Positions 30,882 to 39,749 of a stretch of 64,000 nt of DNA are shown here, piece after piece. The notes below the pieces were generated by a model. The model searched no databases, was not told the DNA's origin, and was given only the letters and a program-made list of their open reading frames with translations. Position 1 is the stretch's first letter, and every line of letters begins with the position of its first letter. The stretch lies in assembly GCA_946811185.2 (NCBI GenBank), contig OX328096.1, forward strand, positions 68,819,345 through 68,883,344, written 5' to 3'. Position numbers and translations under genes: made by a program. Source of the stretch: Hippopus hippopus. Its lineage: Eukaryota > Mollusca > Bivalvia > Cardiida > Cardiidae.

Positions 30882-30916
30882 AAAAATATAACTTTGTTTA
30901 TAAAAGTTATATTTTT
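30882..30916. terminator. Hairpin at the end of the RING gene
   Basis: Arms AAAAATATAACTTT / AAAGTTATATTTTT, perfect over 14 bp, reaching the stop codon of the minus-strand RING gene. The arm core AATATAACTTT is shared with the hairpin at 16084-16116. Confidence 0.65.
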
Positions 30917-31926
30917 TATTCTGTTAAAGAGTTGATATTCCTCCTAATTGTAATTATTGTTTTACATGTTGGGCATGTTCTAAACCGGCCTATACTATCA
31001 CAGTCTTCACAAACAAGACAATGCCCACAATCGCAATATAAAATATTAGGTTCATTACTGTGGCATATTGTGCATTCTTGTTGCTTAAAAGTTCTCATTT
31101 CGTTTATTTGTTGTCTTTGTTGTGGTGGCGGTTGGTATTGTTGCTGGGGTTGTTGCTGTTGTTGTTCATTTACACCCTCCCGCAAATGGTAGTCTAATAG
31201 ATGCCCAAGTGTAATTCTATTTCCTAAATGATAACTATCTTCAATTGCAAAAGATTCACAATCATGATGATATTCATCTTCACATAACCGACACGCCTCA
31301 AAATTTTCATTTTCTCTATGACAAAAACACTCACATTCCCTTTTTTCCTGTCTATGACCAATCACTAAGACTGGTTTTAAATCTTGTCTACGGTTAATCA
31401 TGAAAGGTATTGGATCAATGAAATTAGTAGGGTGTTGGTATCTATCTGAATTTTCCACCGCTTGCTCAAGATGTATATACTTTTTAAATTTTTCTAGAAT
31501 GTTATCATTTTCACAATCCATGAAACCATGTCTAAAGAAAGCTCTTTCACTATGAGTAATAAAATCTGGGATGTTAGTGTCTGGGTCTATGTCCATAAAA
31601 ATTTGTAAGATTACGTCACTGCAATATTCATCTTCAGTCACATGCTCTACATGGTCTGCCTTTTCTGCAATCTTACTAAACTCATAGTATAGAGCGGCTC
31701 TAAAATTTCTTAACATTTCAGGAAAATTTTTGTGTGCAGGTTCTTTGAAGCTTATTATTTGACGACAACAACAATCATTGCTACCAAACCGATTACTTAA
31801 AACAGTATATTTAAGTTTATATTTAAGCATATCGTTTAGTTTATCACCAAAGATATTTATTCTCAGTTTTGTATTCATATTGATTCTGGTTATAGATTCT
31901 CCTTCTTCTAACCGCAGTTCTCCCAC
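30916..31926 (-). CDS. RING-finger protein encoded by the Polinton (336 aa)
   Basis: The C-terminus has a C3HC4-like RING: ECTICHSNEPNILYCDCGH, then CLVCEDC and CPTCK (about residues 284-325), like the RINGs of IAP proteins and large-DNA-virus ubiquitin ligases. A Cys/His-rich patch in the middle (ECECFCHRENENFEACRLCE, then HHDC) may bind another zinc. A Gln/Pro-rich linker (about residues 254-275) separates the two. The N-terminal 150 residues match nothing I know. Such proteins usually transfer ubiquitin to host targets; that role here is inference. The reported start is GTG; a more conventional start is Met17. The frame is intact over the full length, unlike most plus-strand neighbours. 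Confidence 0.8.
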   Translation of the reverse strand: MGELRLEEGESITRINMNTKLRINIFGDKLNDMLKYKLKYTVLSNRFGSNDCCCRQIISFKEPAHKNFPEMLRNFRAALYYEFSKIAEKADHVEHVTEDEYCSDVILQIFMDIDPDTNIPDFITHSERAFFRHGFMDCENDNILEKFKKYIHLEQAVENSDRYQHPTNFIDPIPFMINRRQDLKPVLVIGHRQEKRECECFCHRENENFEACRLCEDEYHHDCESFAIEDSYHLGNRITLGHLLDYHLREGVNEQQQQQPQQQYQPPPQQRQQINEMRTFKQQECTICHSNEPNILYCDCGHCLVCEDCDSIGRFRTCPTCKTIITIRRNINSLTE

Positions 31927-31963
31927 GAATTTTTAGAGAAAATTCAATTTTTTTTTAACTAGT

Positions 31964-32151
31964 TAGTCGGTTAGCCTGGTTAACTAGTTAGTCGATTAGA
32001 AATTTATGGGGGTGGAAATATTGAGGTGAGGGTTAGTCGGTTGAAGGGTTAGTCGGTTGAAGGGTTAGTCGATATGATTGGGTTGAGAATTTAAGAAGAT
32101 TTTGCGATTTGAGACCGGTTTTGCGCCAGAATACCCATTTATATATCTACT
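31964..32151 (-). repeat. Right terminal inverted repeat of the Polinton (188 bp)
   Basis: Inverse of the left repeat. The outer end reads ...ATATATCTACT followed by the CTTAAT target duplication. It holds the same three 16-bp units. Confidence 0.96.
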
Positions 32152-32157
32152 CTTAAT
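32152..32157. repeat. Right target-site duplication CTTAAT
   Basis: Identical to 15482-15487. Confidence 0.95.
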
Positions 32158-32649
32158 CGTGCTAGAATTCAATCTATTGAACGGTAAGGATTTGTTTTGG
32201 TAAGGTATCTCACATTGCCCAGTAAGTAAAGTATACCCCACCACCAATGTTTATTTTGAGATCAGGGATGTTGACGGACTCGTGTCATTTAAATTGTGTT
32301 CCTCGGGATTTTTTTCTCGTTGGCTTTTTCTTGAAATGGATAATATTTGGGTATTGAATTAATAGCTGTTTGAATCGGAATGAAAATTAGGGAAAAGCGC
32401 GTTTCATAAATAACGACAAATGAGGTCGTTTCAACAAAGTCAAGAGGCCATTTAGAAGTTCGTTTGAGTGTATGTTGTACAGGAAGATCTTCTCTGAAAC
32501 AGGTAGTTCGATTTTTATTGTTATTTGGCAGAAATTTTCTTACATGAGGCAATTGTCGTTTGGTCGATACCGAAGAATTAGTCATCTTATGCTGACGTGC
32601 ACAGAATAAATAGACATATTGTGACATGACCATTAACAAAATGATATAT
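32158..32649. other. Spacer between Polinton and right satellite array
   Basis: No gene recognised. A 116-codon open frame at 32289-32639 (minus) carries no motif and no start block of the Polinton type. Confidence 0.45.
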
Positions 32650-34145
32650 AAAATGATTTTATTGCAATTCTCATTTTTATTGCAAAAATGGTTGTGAAGT
32701 GAAATGTAATAAATATTCTGTCATCGCAACGAGTTTTGCAATAATTTATTGCAATACTGGTTTAGACATATTGTGACCTGACCATTCAAAATTCAATGTT
32801 GTATACGATATTCAGTCGACTCTATGAAGGTTTTCAAAGGTTTAAGCCTTAATAGTATTTAGCCTGAAATGTTCTTATTGGTCTTTGAATTATCACTTTC
32901 TGTAAATTTGTTAAGGTCTTACACAATCAGTTTAACATTAAATTGCACTCTTACTTGGTTTTGATTTGAAAACGATCGAATATGACATATAAAATCATTT
33001 TATTGCTTTTCTCGTTTTTATTGCAAAACTGGTTGTGAAGTGAAATGTAATAAATTTTCTGTCATCGCAACGAGTTTTGCAATGATTTATTGCAATACTG
33101 GTTTAGACATATGTTACTTTAACATTCAAAATTCAATGTTGTAGATGGTATTTAATCCACTATATGAAGGTTTTCAAAAATTTAAGACTTAATAGTGCTG
33201 TTATTGGTCTTTGAATTATCACTTTCTCTAACTTTTTTTAGGGCTTACATAATCAAGTTTAACATTTAATTGCACACTGATTTGGTTTTGAATGGAAAAC
33301 TATCGAATATGATATATAAAATCATTTTATTGCTTTTCTCGTTTTTATTGCAAAACTGGTTGTGAAGTGAAATGTAATAAATTTTCTGTTATCGCAACAA
33401 GTTTTGCAATGATTTATTGCAATACTGGTTTAGACATATTGTGACCTGACCATTCAAAATTCAATGTTGTATACGATATTCAGTCGACTTTATGAAGGTT
33501 TTCATAGATTTAGGCCTTAATAGTGTTTAGCCTGAAATGTTCTTATTGGTCTTTAAATTATCACTTTCTGTAACTTTCTTTATGTCTTACATAATCCAAT
33601 TTAACATTAAATTGCACTCTTACTTGGTTTTGATTGGAAAACGATCTAATATGATATATAAAATCATTTTATTGCTTTTCTTGTTTTTATTACAAAACTG
33701 GTTGTGAAGTGAAATGTAATAAATTTTCTGTTATCGCAACGAGTTTTGCAATGATTTATTTCAATACTGGTTTAGACATATTGTGATCTGACCATTCAAA
33801 ATTCAATGTTGTATACGATATTCAGTCGACTTTATGAAGGTTTTCATAGATTTAGGCCTTAATAGTGTTTAGCCTGAAATGTTCTTATTGGTCTTTAAAT
33901 TATCACTTTCTGTAACTTTCTTTATGTCTTACATAATCCAATTTAACATTAAATTGCACTCTTACTTGGTTTTGATTGGAAAACGATCAAATATGATATA
34001 TAAAATCATTTTATTGCTTTTCTTGTTTTTATTACAAAACTGGTTGTGAAGTGAAATGTAATAAATTTTCTGTCATCGCAATGAGTTTTGCAATAATTTA
34101 TTGCAGTACTGATTTAGACATATTGTGACTTGGCCATTCAAAATT
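32650..34145 (-). repeat. Right satellite array, about 327-342-bp units, inverted relative to the left array
   Basis: The landmark (TTGCAATRATTTATTGCAAT in plus-strand reading) recurs at 32736, 33077, 33404, 33746 and 34088. It is the reverse complement of the unit at 13063-14330. Confidence 0.92.
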
Positions 34146-34335
34146 CAATGTTGTAGATGGTATTTAATCGACTATATAAATGTTTTCAAAGAAAGTGAAA
34201 GTTACATCCAGTGGTTGGATCTAAGGAGACAACTATCCTTGTAGTTTGAATTTCTTTCAATGTCCATTTCTCTCACAATGGTAAGCAGTGGAGGAGGATA
34301 GTCATAAGGTCATAAGCTTTGCACCTACGGTTTGT

Positions 34336-34578
34336 TTAACCCTTTACCAAACAAACCCAAGTTTTAAACCCTGAGGTAATAGCCTTTTTGGAAACAATGT
34401 GGAAAAAGGAGAAAAATGCTGGTTACCAGCATTTTTCTCCTATTTCCACATTGTTTTCTACCCTATCAAAGACATTAAATTCCATCATTTTAGCCACATT
34501 TAAGTTATCATCTGAAAAATATTTGGATGTGGACCAGTCTACGTTTTGTTGTGTGGTAAAAAGTTGATAAAGGGTCAA
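34336..34578. repeat. piggyBac-like hairpin MITE, reference copy
   Basis: Best-preserved copy of a family seen at least 14 times here. The left end is TTAACCCTTTACCAAACAA; the right end is a degraded inverse (intact as TGGTAAAGGGTTAA at 55338-55351). The centre is a near-perfect palindrome, GAGAAAAATGCTGGTTACC mirrored to GGTAACCAGCATTTTTCTC, at about 34407-34439. Ends of TTAA plus CCC fit the piggyBac target and terminus type. There is no coding capacity, so it would depend on a transposase in trans. Length about 240 bp. Confidence 0.8.
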
Positions 34579-34820
34579 TATTCTAAAAAGGATGATAAAA
34601 CTGTACTGAATTGGCTTGTACAAGAAAAGACAGAGACATGGCTAACACTTTTGCTTCCACTACACATTTTATTTACAACACACATATATAAAATTGAAGA
34701 AAGAGATCAGACATTTTTATAAAATTAGATTTTTACAATAAAACTTATAATACTTGAGTGTTACATTTGGTTTAAGCATATCTTCTTTGTTTTGATTGAG
34801 AAAAGAATCTTGAATTTTAA

Positions 34821-35035
34821 GGATAGGGCACCCTAATTTGGATTCCTGTTACATCGCCTTTCATCGCCAAAAAACATACAGATTCGGCTAAGACTCGGGT
34901 AACCCGTAATCGATTGATGCTGATAAGATGCCGATAGGTGCTAGTTCCCTGCATCAATTATGGATTACCTGAGTCTTAGCTGAATCTGTTTGATGAAAAG
35001 CGATGTTAAACGAATTCCATTAGGGTGCCCTATCC
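34821..35035. mobile_element. MITE with TTAA target duplication and long inverted repeats (215 bp)
   Basis: Flanked by TTAA at 34817-34820 and 35036-35039. Ends are GGATAGGGCACCCTAAT and its inverse ATTAGGGTGCCCTATCC, extending inward with gaps to about 100 bp per arm (for example CAGATTCGGCTAAGACTC and its inverse). Non-coding. Probably mobilised by a piggyBac-type transposase. Confidence 0.88.
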
Positions 35036-35039
35036 TTAA

Positions 35040-36130
35040 TTCCAGATAGTGTAATTATGTAACTACATGTCTAAATGAATATTATGCGACATATTATGCA
35101 CATATTCTAATGGCAATGAGAGAAAAATGCACAAAATTAAACTTTACAAGTTTACCAATTGTCATGTTACACGTAATATGGCTACATTTGCTGATGCCAG
35201 ATATTGGGTTTTAAAAACCATTGCAGAAAAAAAAGCAGTACCTTATAATGACCAATTGCTCCTTTTCCCAAAATATTTACCATATCATTCAAGACAGGAA
35301 TGAAACATCTTTTCGCAAGAAAAGATAAGGTATGACCAATCTGTTGCTGCAGATATTGGGTAATAACAAAATAACTCAGACAAATGTTTGCATTTACCAC
35401 AATGTAACAAAAAACATGTACATCTTAATTTCACATATCTTTTTTTAATATAGATTACCATCATGAACTGATCAATAAGAATGAAGAAATACATCCAGTA
35501 TAAGGTGCAATATGCTACATAAATGGAGTCAAATGGTATTTTTTTAGCAACAGTAATTGAAAACAAGTTTTTTCGTTGAAATGATAGTCTCCAACAAAAA
35601 AGACCTTTTTTGATGGAAACTTATGAGAGGTATTGTGTTTTGCATGTACACATGGCCTTATTGATATTGGTCCATAATAAAATAATACATTAAGCCCCCC
35701 CCCTTTTTCCATGACATGGCATTTCATTAAATAAAAACAAGTAATGATTGTCTGTGGCTTATGATAAACAATATAAATATGAAGTTTCATAAAATTGTCC
35801 AGTAGTTATAGACATATTGGTCCATTATGGAAATATATATCAAGCCCCCTTTTTCAGTGACACAAAATTAAAAAAAAAAAAAGGGCCGCCTATCAGAAGG
35901 AACTAATGTGTGAATCGGTCACAAGCATTTCATTTTTGTACCATGTGAAGCATGTGCATCACTTTGTCAAACACTTGACACATCCGGTCAGTATCGGATT
36001 AAATTTTAAGTAATGCTCCAAAACAAACAAATCGCTAGATTTGCCAAGCAACTGCATGTCAAATGCAAACCCTCATTTCTTTCTTGCAAATCCAAGGGGT
36101 AAGAAAAACACACAGTGATTACAGAAAAAT
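35040..36130. other. Stretch without a recognisable gene
   Basis: Around 35690-35870 it holds two copies of a CCCCCTTTTTCCATGACA-type unit also seen near 39960. Short minus-strand frames here have no motifs. Confidence 0.5.
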
Positions 36131-36132
36131 CA

Positions 36133-37060
36133 AAACTCACACGGCCAAGACTATCTGAACGTCACTGAAATGAGGCGCTGATAATGCTCAATAGAGGCGA
36201 CTCTATTGATAATGTTGCGCAGACCTTTAAATGATACAAAATATTATTAGTAGTCTGCAAGCAAGATTCCAGCAAACAGACGCAGTTGTGAATCTGCCTC
36301 AAAGTGGCAGGTCTTGTATTACTGATGCCAGATTAGACCACCAATAAGAACCGATACACACCAGGCTCGATTCCAAATGGCTACCACTACAGTGAGACAG
36401 TACGGTACATGCAGGAACATCTTTCTGAGGCATCTTTGTCGATATATTCGGCCCATAAGACAAAGACGGCCTTCCGTCTAGAGCATACTCATTTGACGTC
36501 ATCGCCTTGCTCATCTGAACTGGGCAAGGCAACATCTTTGTTTGCAAAGGCGTCAGTGGAATGATATTGTTTTCTCTGACAAATCTAGGTTCAACCTAAG
36601 ATACCATGATGGTAGAGTGCGGATGTTTAGAAGGACAGCTGAACAATTTGCTATCGCATGCGTTGTTGAAAGAAACAGGTTTGATTGGGGCAGCATGGTG
36701 TGGAGTGGGATAACAAGAGCTTCGCATATACGCCAGAAGGGGCTTGTCAGTGAAATGGGTTAAAACCTGTAGGTGTTCCATCCATCAACCTGAATGTTCC
36801 TGCTACATTGATGCATGACCGCTCACATTTCGAGACAAAATTTGAATGCGAATGGTGTTTATGTCTTGCCTTGGCTTGCAGTTTCCCCAGACCTAAATCC
36901 CATTGAGCATATGTGGGATCTTCTTGGTCGTAGTGCTAGACCAATGCATAATGGGAACAATTAGCAGTAGCTAGAGCATGCTCTGCTGGTTGAATGGAAT
37001 AACATTCCTCCTTGTGCCGTACAATGTTACGTCGATTCTGTAAGACGTCATATTATACAG
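36133..37060 (+). pseudogene. Tc1-like transposase, decayed and interrupted
   Basis: Tc1-type pieces in order: a helix-turn-helix (ALIMLNRGDSIDNVAQTF), NLPQSGR, the first catalytic region (WNDIVFSDKSRFNLRYHDGR with Asp), CVVERNRFDWGSMVWSGI, then LMHDRSH (second Asp region) and VSPDLNPIEHMWDLLGR (third acidic residue). Several stops and shifts divide them. Between about 36708 and 36770 the sequence switches to the 5' end of a pearl-like element (ACAAGAGCTTCGCATATACG), replacing about 28 codons. Terminal repeats were not found. Confidence 0.88.
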
Positions 37061-37461
37061 GTAGTATGCCAAAATGAAGGTCATGTCCTTTATTTATGAA
37101 ATTATCACAACTAAGCCATTAGGACAGCCTTTAACCTAAATTTTACTCACAATAACACCAATATCACTATTTGTGTATTTTTCATTTTGACACCCACTAT
37201 GCTTTAACCATTAACACATGTCTATATAAATAGCTTCCTGAAAAACAGTTATACCACCTTGAAGGAAATTCGATAAGCCTAAATTTGGTAGCAAGCTGAT
37301 ACACTTTTATTAAAAGATCCCTTGAAATATGGCCTAAAATTCAATGCACAATTTCTTTTGCAGGGGATAATACAACTGAGAACAGTGTCATGATTTATAA
37401 AATCAAGAGGGCCATGATGCCCTGTATCTCTCCACTGGGTAAGGCTAACCATACATACCAA

Positions 37462-37668
37462 TGTTACGGGAGACCATTCCTTCATGCATGGCTTAGTCCC
37501 GATTTAAATACAATACCTGACAACTGCGTTAGGGAGATATCTCTTTAGCTCAGTGGTTATGGTATTGGCCTTTCGTCCGGGCGTTCTAGTTTCGAATCCT
37601 GCCCTGTCCCTATATTTCTGCCATGCATTTGTTCATTTGTTTCTTTGTTACGGACTTTGTTAGTAAGA
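37462..37668 (+). repeat. 5' LTR of the TRIM
   Basis: Begins TGTTACGGGAG and ends GTTAGTAAGA. Differs from the 3' LTR at about seven positions, so insertion is not very recent. Its B box carries a substitution (AGTTTCGAATCC). Confidence 0.85.
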
Positions 37669-37686
37669 TGGGGGCTTGTCCGGGAT
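37669..37686 (+). promoter_or_regulatory. tRNA-Pro-type primer-binding site
   Basis: TGGGGGCTTGTCCGGGAT sits directly after the 5' LTR. Confidence 0.8.
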
Positions 37687-37806
37687 TGGCCATTGAGCCT
37701 TTAATCCCATTTGTTGTCCAAAAACGGACATTTGTTGTCTAAATAATAGACTTACTGCCTAATAAGGCTTTGAGTCATCAATAAATGATGACTTTAAGAG
37801 GGGGTG

Positions 37807-38012
37807 TGTTACGGGAGACCATTCCTTCATGCATGGCTTCGTCCCGATTTAAATACAATACCTGACAACTACGTTAGGGAGATATCTCTTTAGCTCAGAG
37901 GTTATGGTATTGGCCTTTCGTCCGGGCTTCTAGGTTCGAATCCTGCCCGGTCCCTATATTTCTGCCATGCATTTGTTCATTTGTTTCTTTGTTACGGACT
38001 TTGTTCGTAAGA
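37807..38012 (+). repeat. 3' LTR of the TRIM
   Basis: Second direct repeat, with an intact B box GGTTCGAATCC. Confidence 0.85.
37877..37955 (+). other. tRNA-like Pol III promoter inside the 3' LTR
   Basis: A box TAGCTCAGAGG at 37891-37901 (TAGCTCAGTGG in the other LTR) and a perfect B box GGTTCGAATCC at 37933-37943, with GGGAG at the start and TCCC at the end as a partial acceptor pairing. No CCA and only partial stems, so it is not a functional tRNA gene. A Pol III promoter or a former SINE head captured by the LTR is likelier. Confidence 0.7.
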
Positions 38013-38363
38013 CCAAACATTACCATTCTAGAGTTACAAAAGCTCATGTGAAAATTGTGACCCTAGGGCGATGCCATTTTTGACCACAGCTATAATTACT
38101 TGAATCCTGGTAGAGGTCCAAAAGGCAGTGCCACATGCCAAATAATACAGGTTTATGCCATCTGGTTATAAACAAGGTCAGGACCAAGAAGATCTTTCAA
38201 GTTTTCATTATATAAGCCTAAGCTAAAGTCGTGACTTCTGGGCCGGGGCCAATTTTGACTCAAGGGCAATAACTTGAACATTCTTGGTAGAGGTCAATCG
38301 CATAATTATATTTGTGAAAGTTGGTGGCCCTAGGTCTTATTGTTAGGAACAAGAAAATTTTTA

Positions 38364-38530
38364 ACAAGAGCTTCGCAGAGCGGCACATATATGCCCAAAG
38401 GGGCTTGTCAGTGAAATGGATTGAAATGAAGGATGTACCATAAAAGAACAAGACAGTTAGGGATCAGATATGAGACCCTGGAGTTATTTTGCATAATAAG
38501 GAAAATAAGTCTTGATCATCTGTAATAATT
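38364..38530 (+). repeat. 5' fragment of the CAAGAGCTTCGCAGAGCGG element
   Basis: Matches the first 170 bp of the element at 58926-61172, then is replaced by another element. Confidence 0.75.
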
Positions 38531-39710
38531 CATGAAACCAGAACTGTCACAAATGTGCCACACACCCCCACAAAGCACCTTGTCAAAGAACAGGTGTCAT
38601 TTTATAAGTAACGGTTATGCTCCAGACAAAAATCAAAATTTAAAATTTACAAAGTGCAATAACTCTTAAACTAGTGGGAATAGAGTTATGTTTCTTGTAT
38701 ACTGCACTTCTCCTTAATGTGGCTATCTGTACATGAAGTTTGAAGTTTCTAGCTTTTTTACTTTGAAAGTTATGCCCCGGACAAAAATTTTAAGTTAAAA
38801 TTTACAAAGGGCAATAACCCCAAAAGTTATGCCCCGGACAAAAAAACCAACTTACAAAGGGCAATAACTCTAAATAAAGTGGGAATAGAGTTATGGTTCT
38901 TCTACACTGCACTTCTCCTGAATGTGGCCTATCTGTATACGAGGTCTGAAAATACTAGCTTTTTTATTTTTAAAGTTATGCCCCGGACAAAAATTCAAAG
39001 TTAAAATTTACAAAGGGCAATAACCCCAAAAATAAATGGGATAGAGTTATGGTTCTTGTACACTGCACTTCTCCTTTATGTGATCTGTGTGTGAAGTTTG
39101 AAGATACTACCTTCGATACTTTCTAAGTTATGCCCCGGACAAAAAAAAAACAAAGTTAAAACTCTTACAAAGGGCAATAACTCTAAATATAATGGGAATA
39201 GAGTTATGGTTCTTGTACACTGTACTTCTTCTGAATGTGGCCTATCTGTATATGAAGTTTGAAAAAACAAGCTTTTTTACTTTGGAAGTTATGCCCTGGA
39301 CAAAAATTTAAAGTTAAAATTTAAAAAGGGCAATAACCCCAAAAATAAATGGGATAGAGTTATGGTTCTTGTACACTGCACTTCTCTATTATATGATCTA
39401 TCTGTGTGTGAAGTTTGAAGTTACTAGCTTTTGTACTTTTGAAGTTAAGCCCCGGACAAAAATCCAAAGTTAAAATTTACTAGGGCAATAACTCTAAATA
39501 TAATAAGAATAGAGTTATGGTTCTTGTACACTGCACTTCTCCTTAATGTGACCTATCTGTATATGAAGTCACTAGTTTTTATACTTTGGAAGTTATGCCC
39601 TGGACAAGCTTTTCGTGACACACTGACGGATGGACAGATGGGCAGACAGACAGACAGACGGACAGACAAGGTGACTCCACAAACTTGTTTGTGGGGGTAT
39701 AATCATGGTC
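38531..39710 (+). mobile_element. Pearl-like element with about 150-160-bp tandem core
   Basis: The 5' side has CACCCCCACAAAGCACCTTGTC-type sequence; the 3' side has the inverse, GACAAGGTGAC, followed by the hairpin CCACAAACTTGTTTGTGG. The core unit marked by GTTATGCCCCGGACAAAAA recurs at about 38606, 38769, 38828, 38975, 39128, 39287, 39444 and 39593. A (GGACAGAC)n tract precedes the 3' end. Non-coding. Confidence 0.8.
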
Positions 39711-39749
39711 TGGGGCTTTTGATCAGCAACATATATAATGAATAATCTT

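Larger units (their letters stand above)
30092..30915. promoter_or_regulatory. Non-coding right-hand region with triplicated motif and hairpins
   Basis: About 820 bp without an ORF, between the convergent fibre and RING genes. It holds a 51-bp repeat at 30352-30402 and 30458-30508 with a shorter third copy between them (about 30413-30449); the shared core is CTAACAGCCCGTAAGTT. Hairpins lie at 30701-30733 and 30782-30805. This is the largest intergenic space of the element and the only GC-richer patch; a non-coding RNA, promoter or packaging/replication site are all possible. Confidence 0.55.
15488..32151. mobile_element. Maverick/Polinton virus-like transposon, full length, partly decayed
   Basis: The unit is defined by terminal repeats starting AGTAGATATA, a 6-bp target duplication and the full Polinton gene set: protein-primed PolB, integrase, packaging ATPase, adenain-type protease, major and minor capsid proteins. 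Gene blocks converge and diverge as in a compact viral genome: one small + ORF, a minus block from 27030 to 16172, a plus block from 27065 to 30091, and a minus RING gene at the right end. Lesions are found in PolB, the major capsid protein, two small virion-type genes, integrase, protease and fibre. The penton, membrane protein, pX-like, ATPase and RING frames are open over their length. Sharp terminal repeats and few lesions per gene suggest recent integration. Confidence 0.97.
37462..38012 (+). mobile_element. TRIM: miniature LTR retrotransposon with tRNA-like sequence in its LTRs
   Basis: Two direct repeats of 207 and 206 bp (37462-37668, 37807-38012) flank only 138 bp. After the first comes TGGGGGCTTGTCCGGGAT, one mismatch from the tRNA-Pro primer-binding site of gammaretroviruses. 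Before the second is a purine-rich tract AAGAGGGGGTG. Flanks repeat ACCAA/CCAA (37457-37461 and 38012-38016). There is no ORF, so proteins must come in trans. Each LTR contains a tRNA-like segment with A and B boxes. Confidence 0.85.
37404..38363 (+). mobile_element. Pearl-like element carrying a TRIM insertion
   Basis: Starts with CAAGAGGGCCATGATGCCC and CTCCACTGGG, interrupted at 37461 by the TRIM, and resumes after 38016 with core sequence (TTGTGACCCTAGGGCGATGCC, then GGTAGAGGTCC) like 41079-41931. The 3' end runs into another element at 38364. Confidence 0.7.

Noticed and set aside
32289..32639. 116-codon frame next to the Polinton
   Set aside because: Outside the terminal repeats, lacks the TATA-AAAATG start block, no domain.
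36299..36547. Minus-strand frame over the Tc1 relic
   Set aside because: The plus-strand frames carry the Tc1 motifs; this is their complement.
37532..37610. Possible genuine tRNA gene (A and B boxes)
   Set aside because: Acceptor and anticodon stems do not pair well, and the segment lies within two LTR copies; it is a tRNA-like part of the TRIM.
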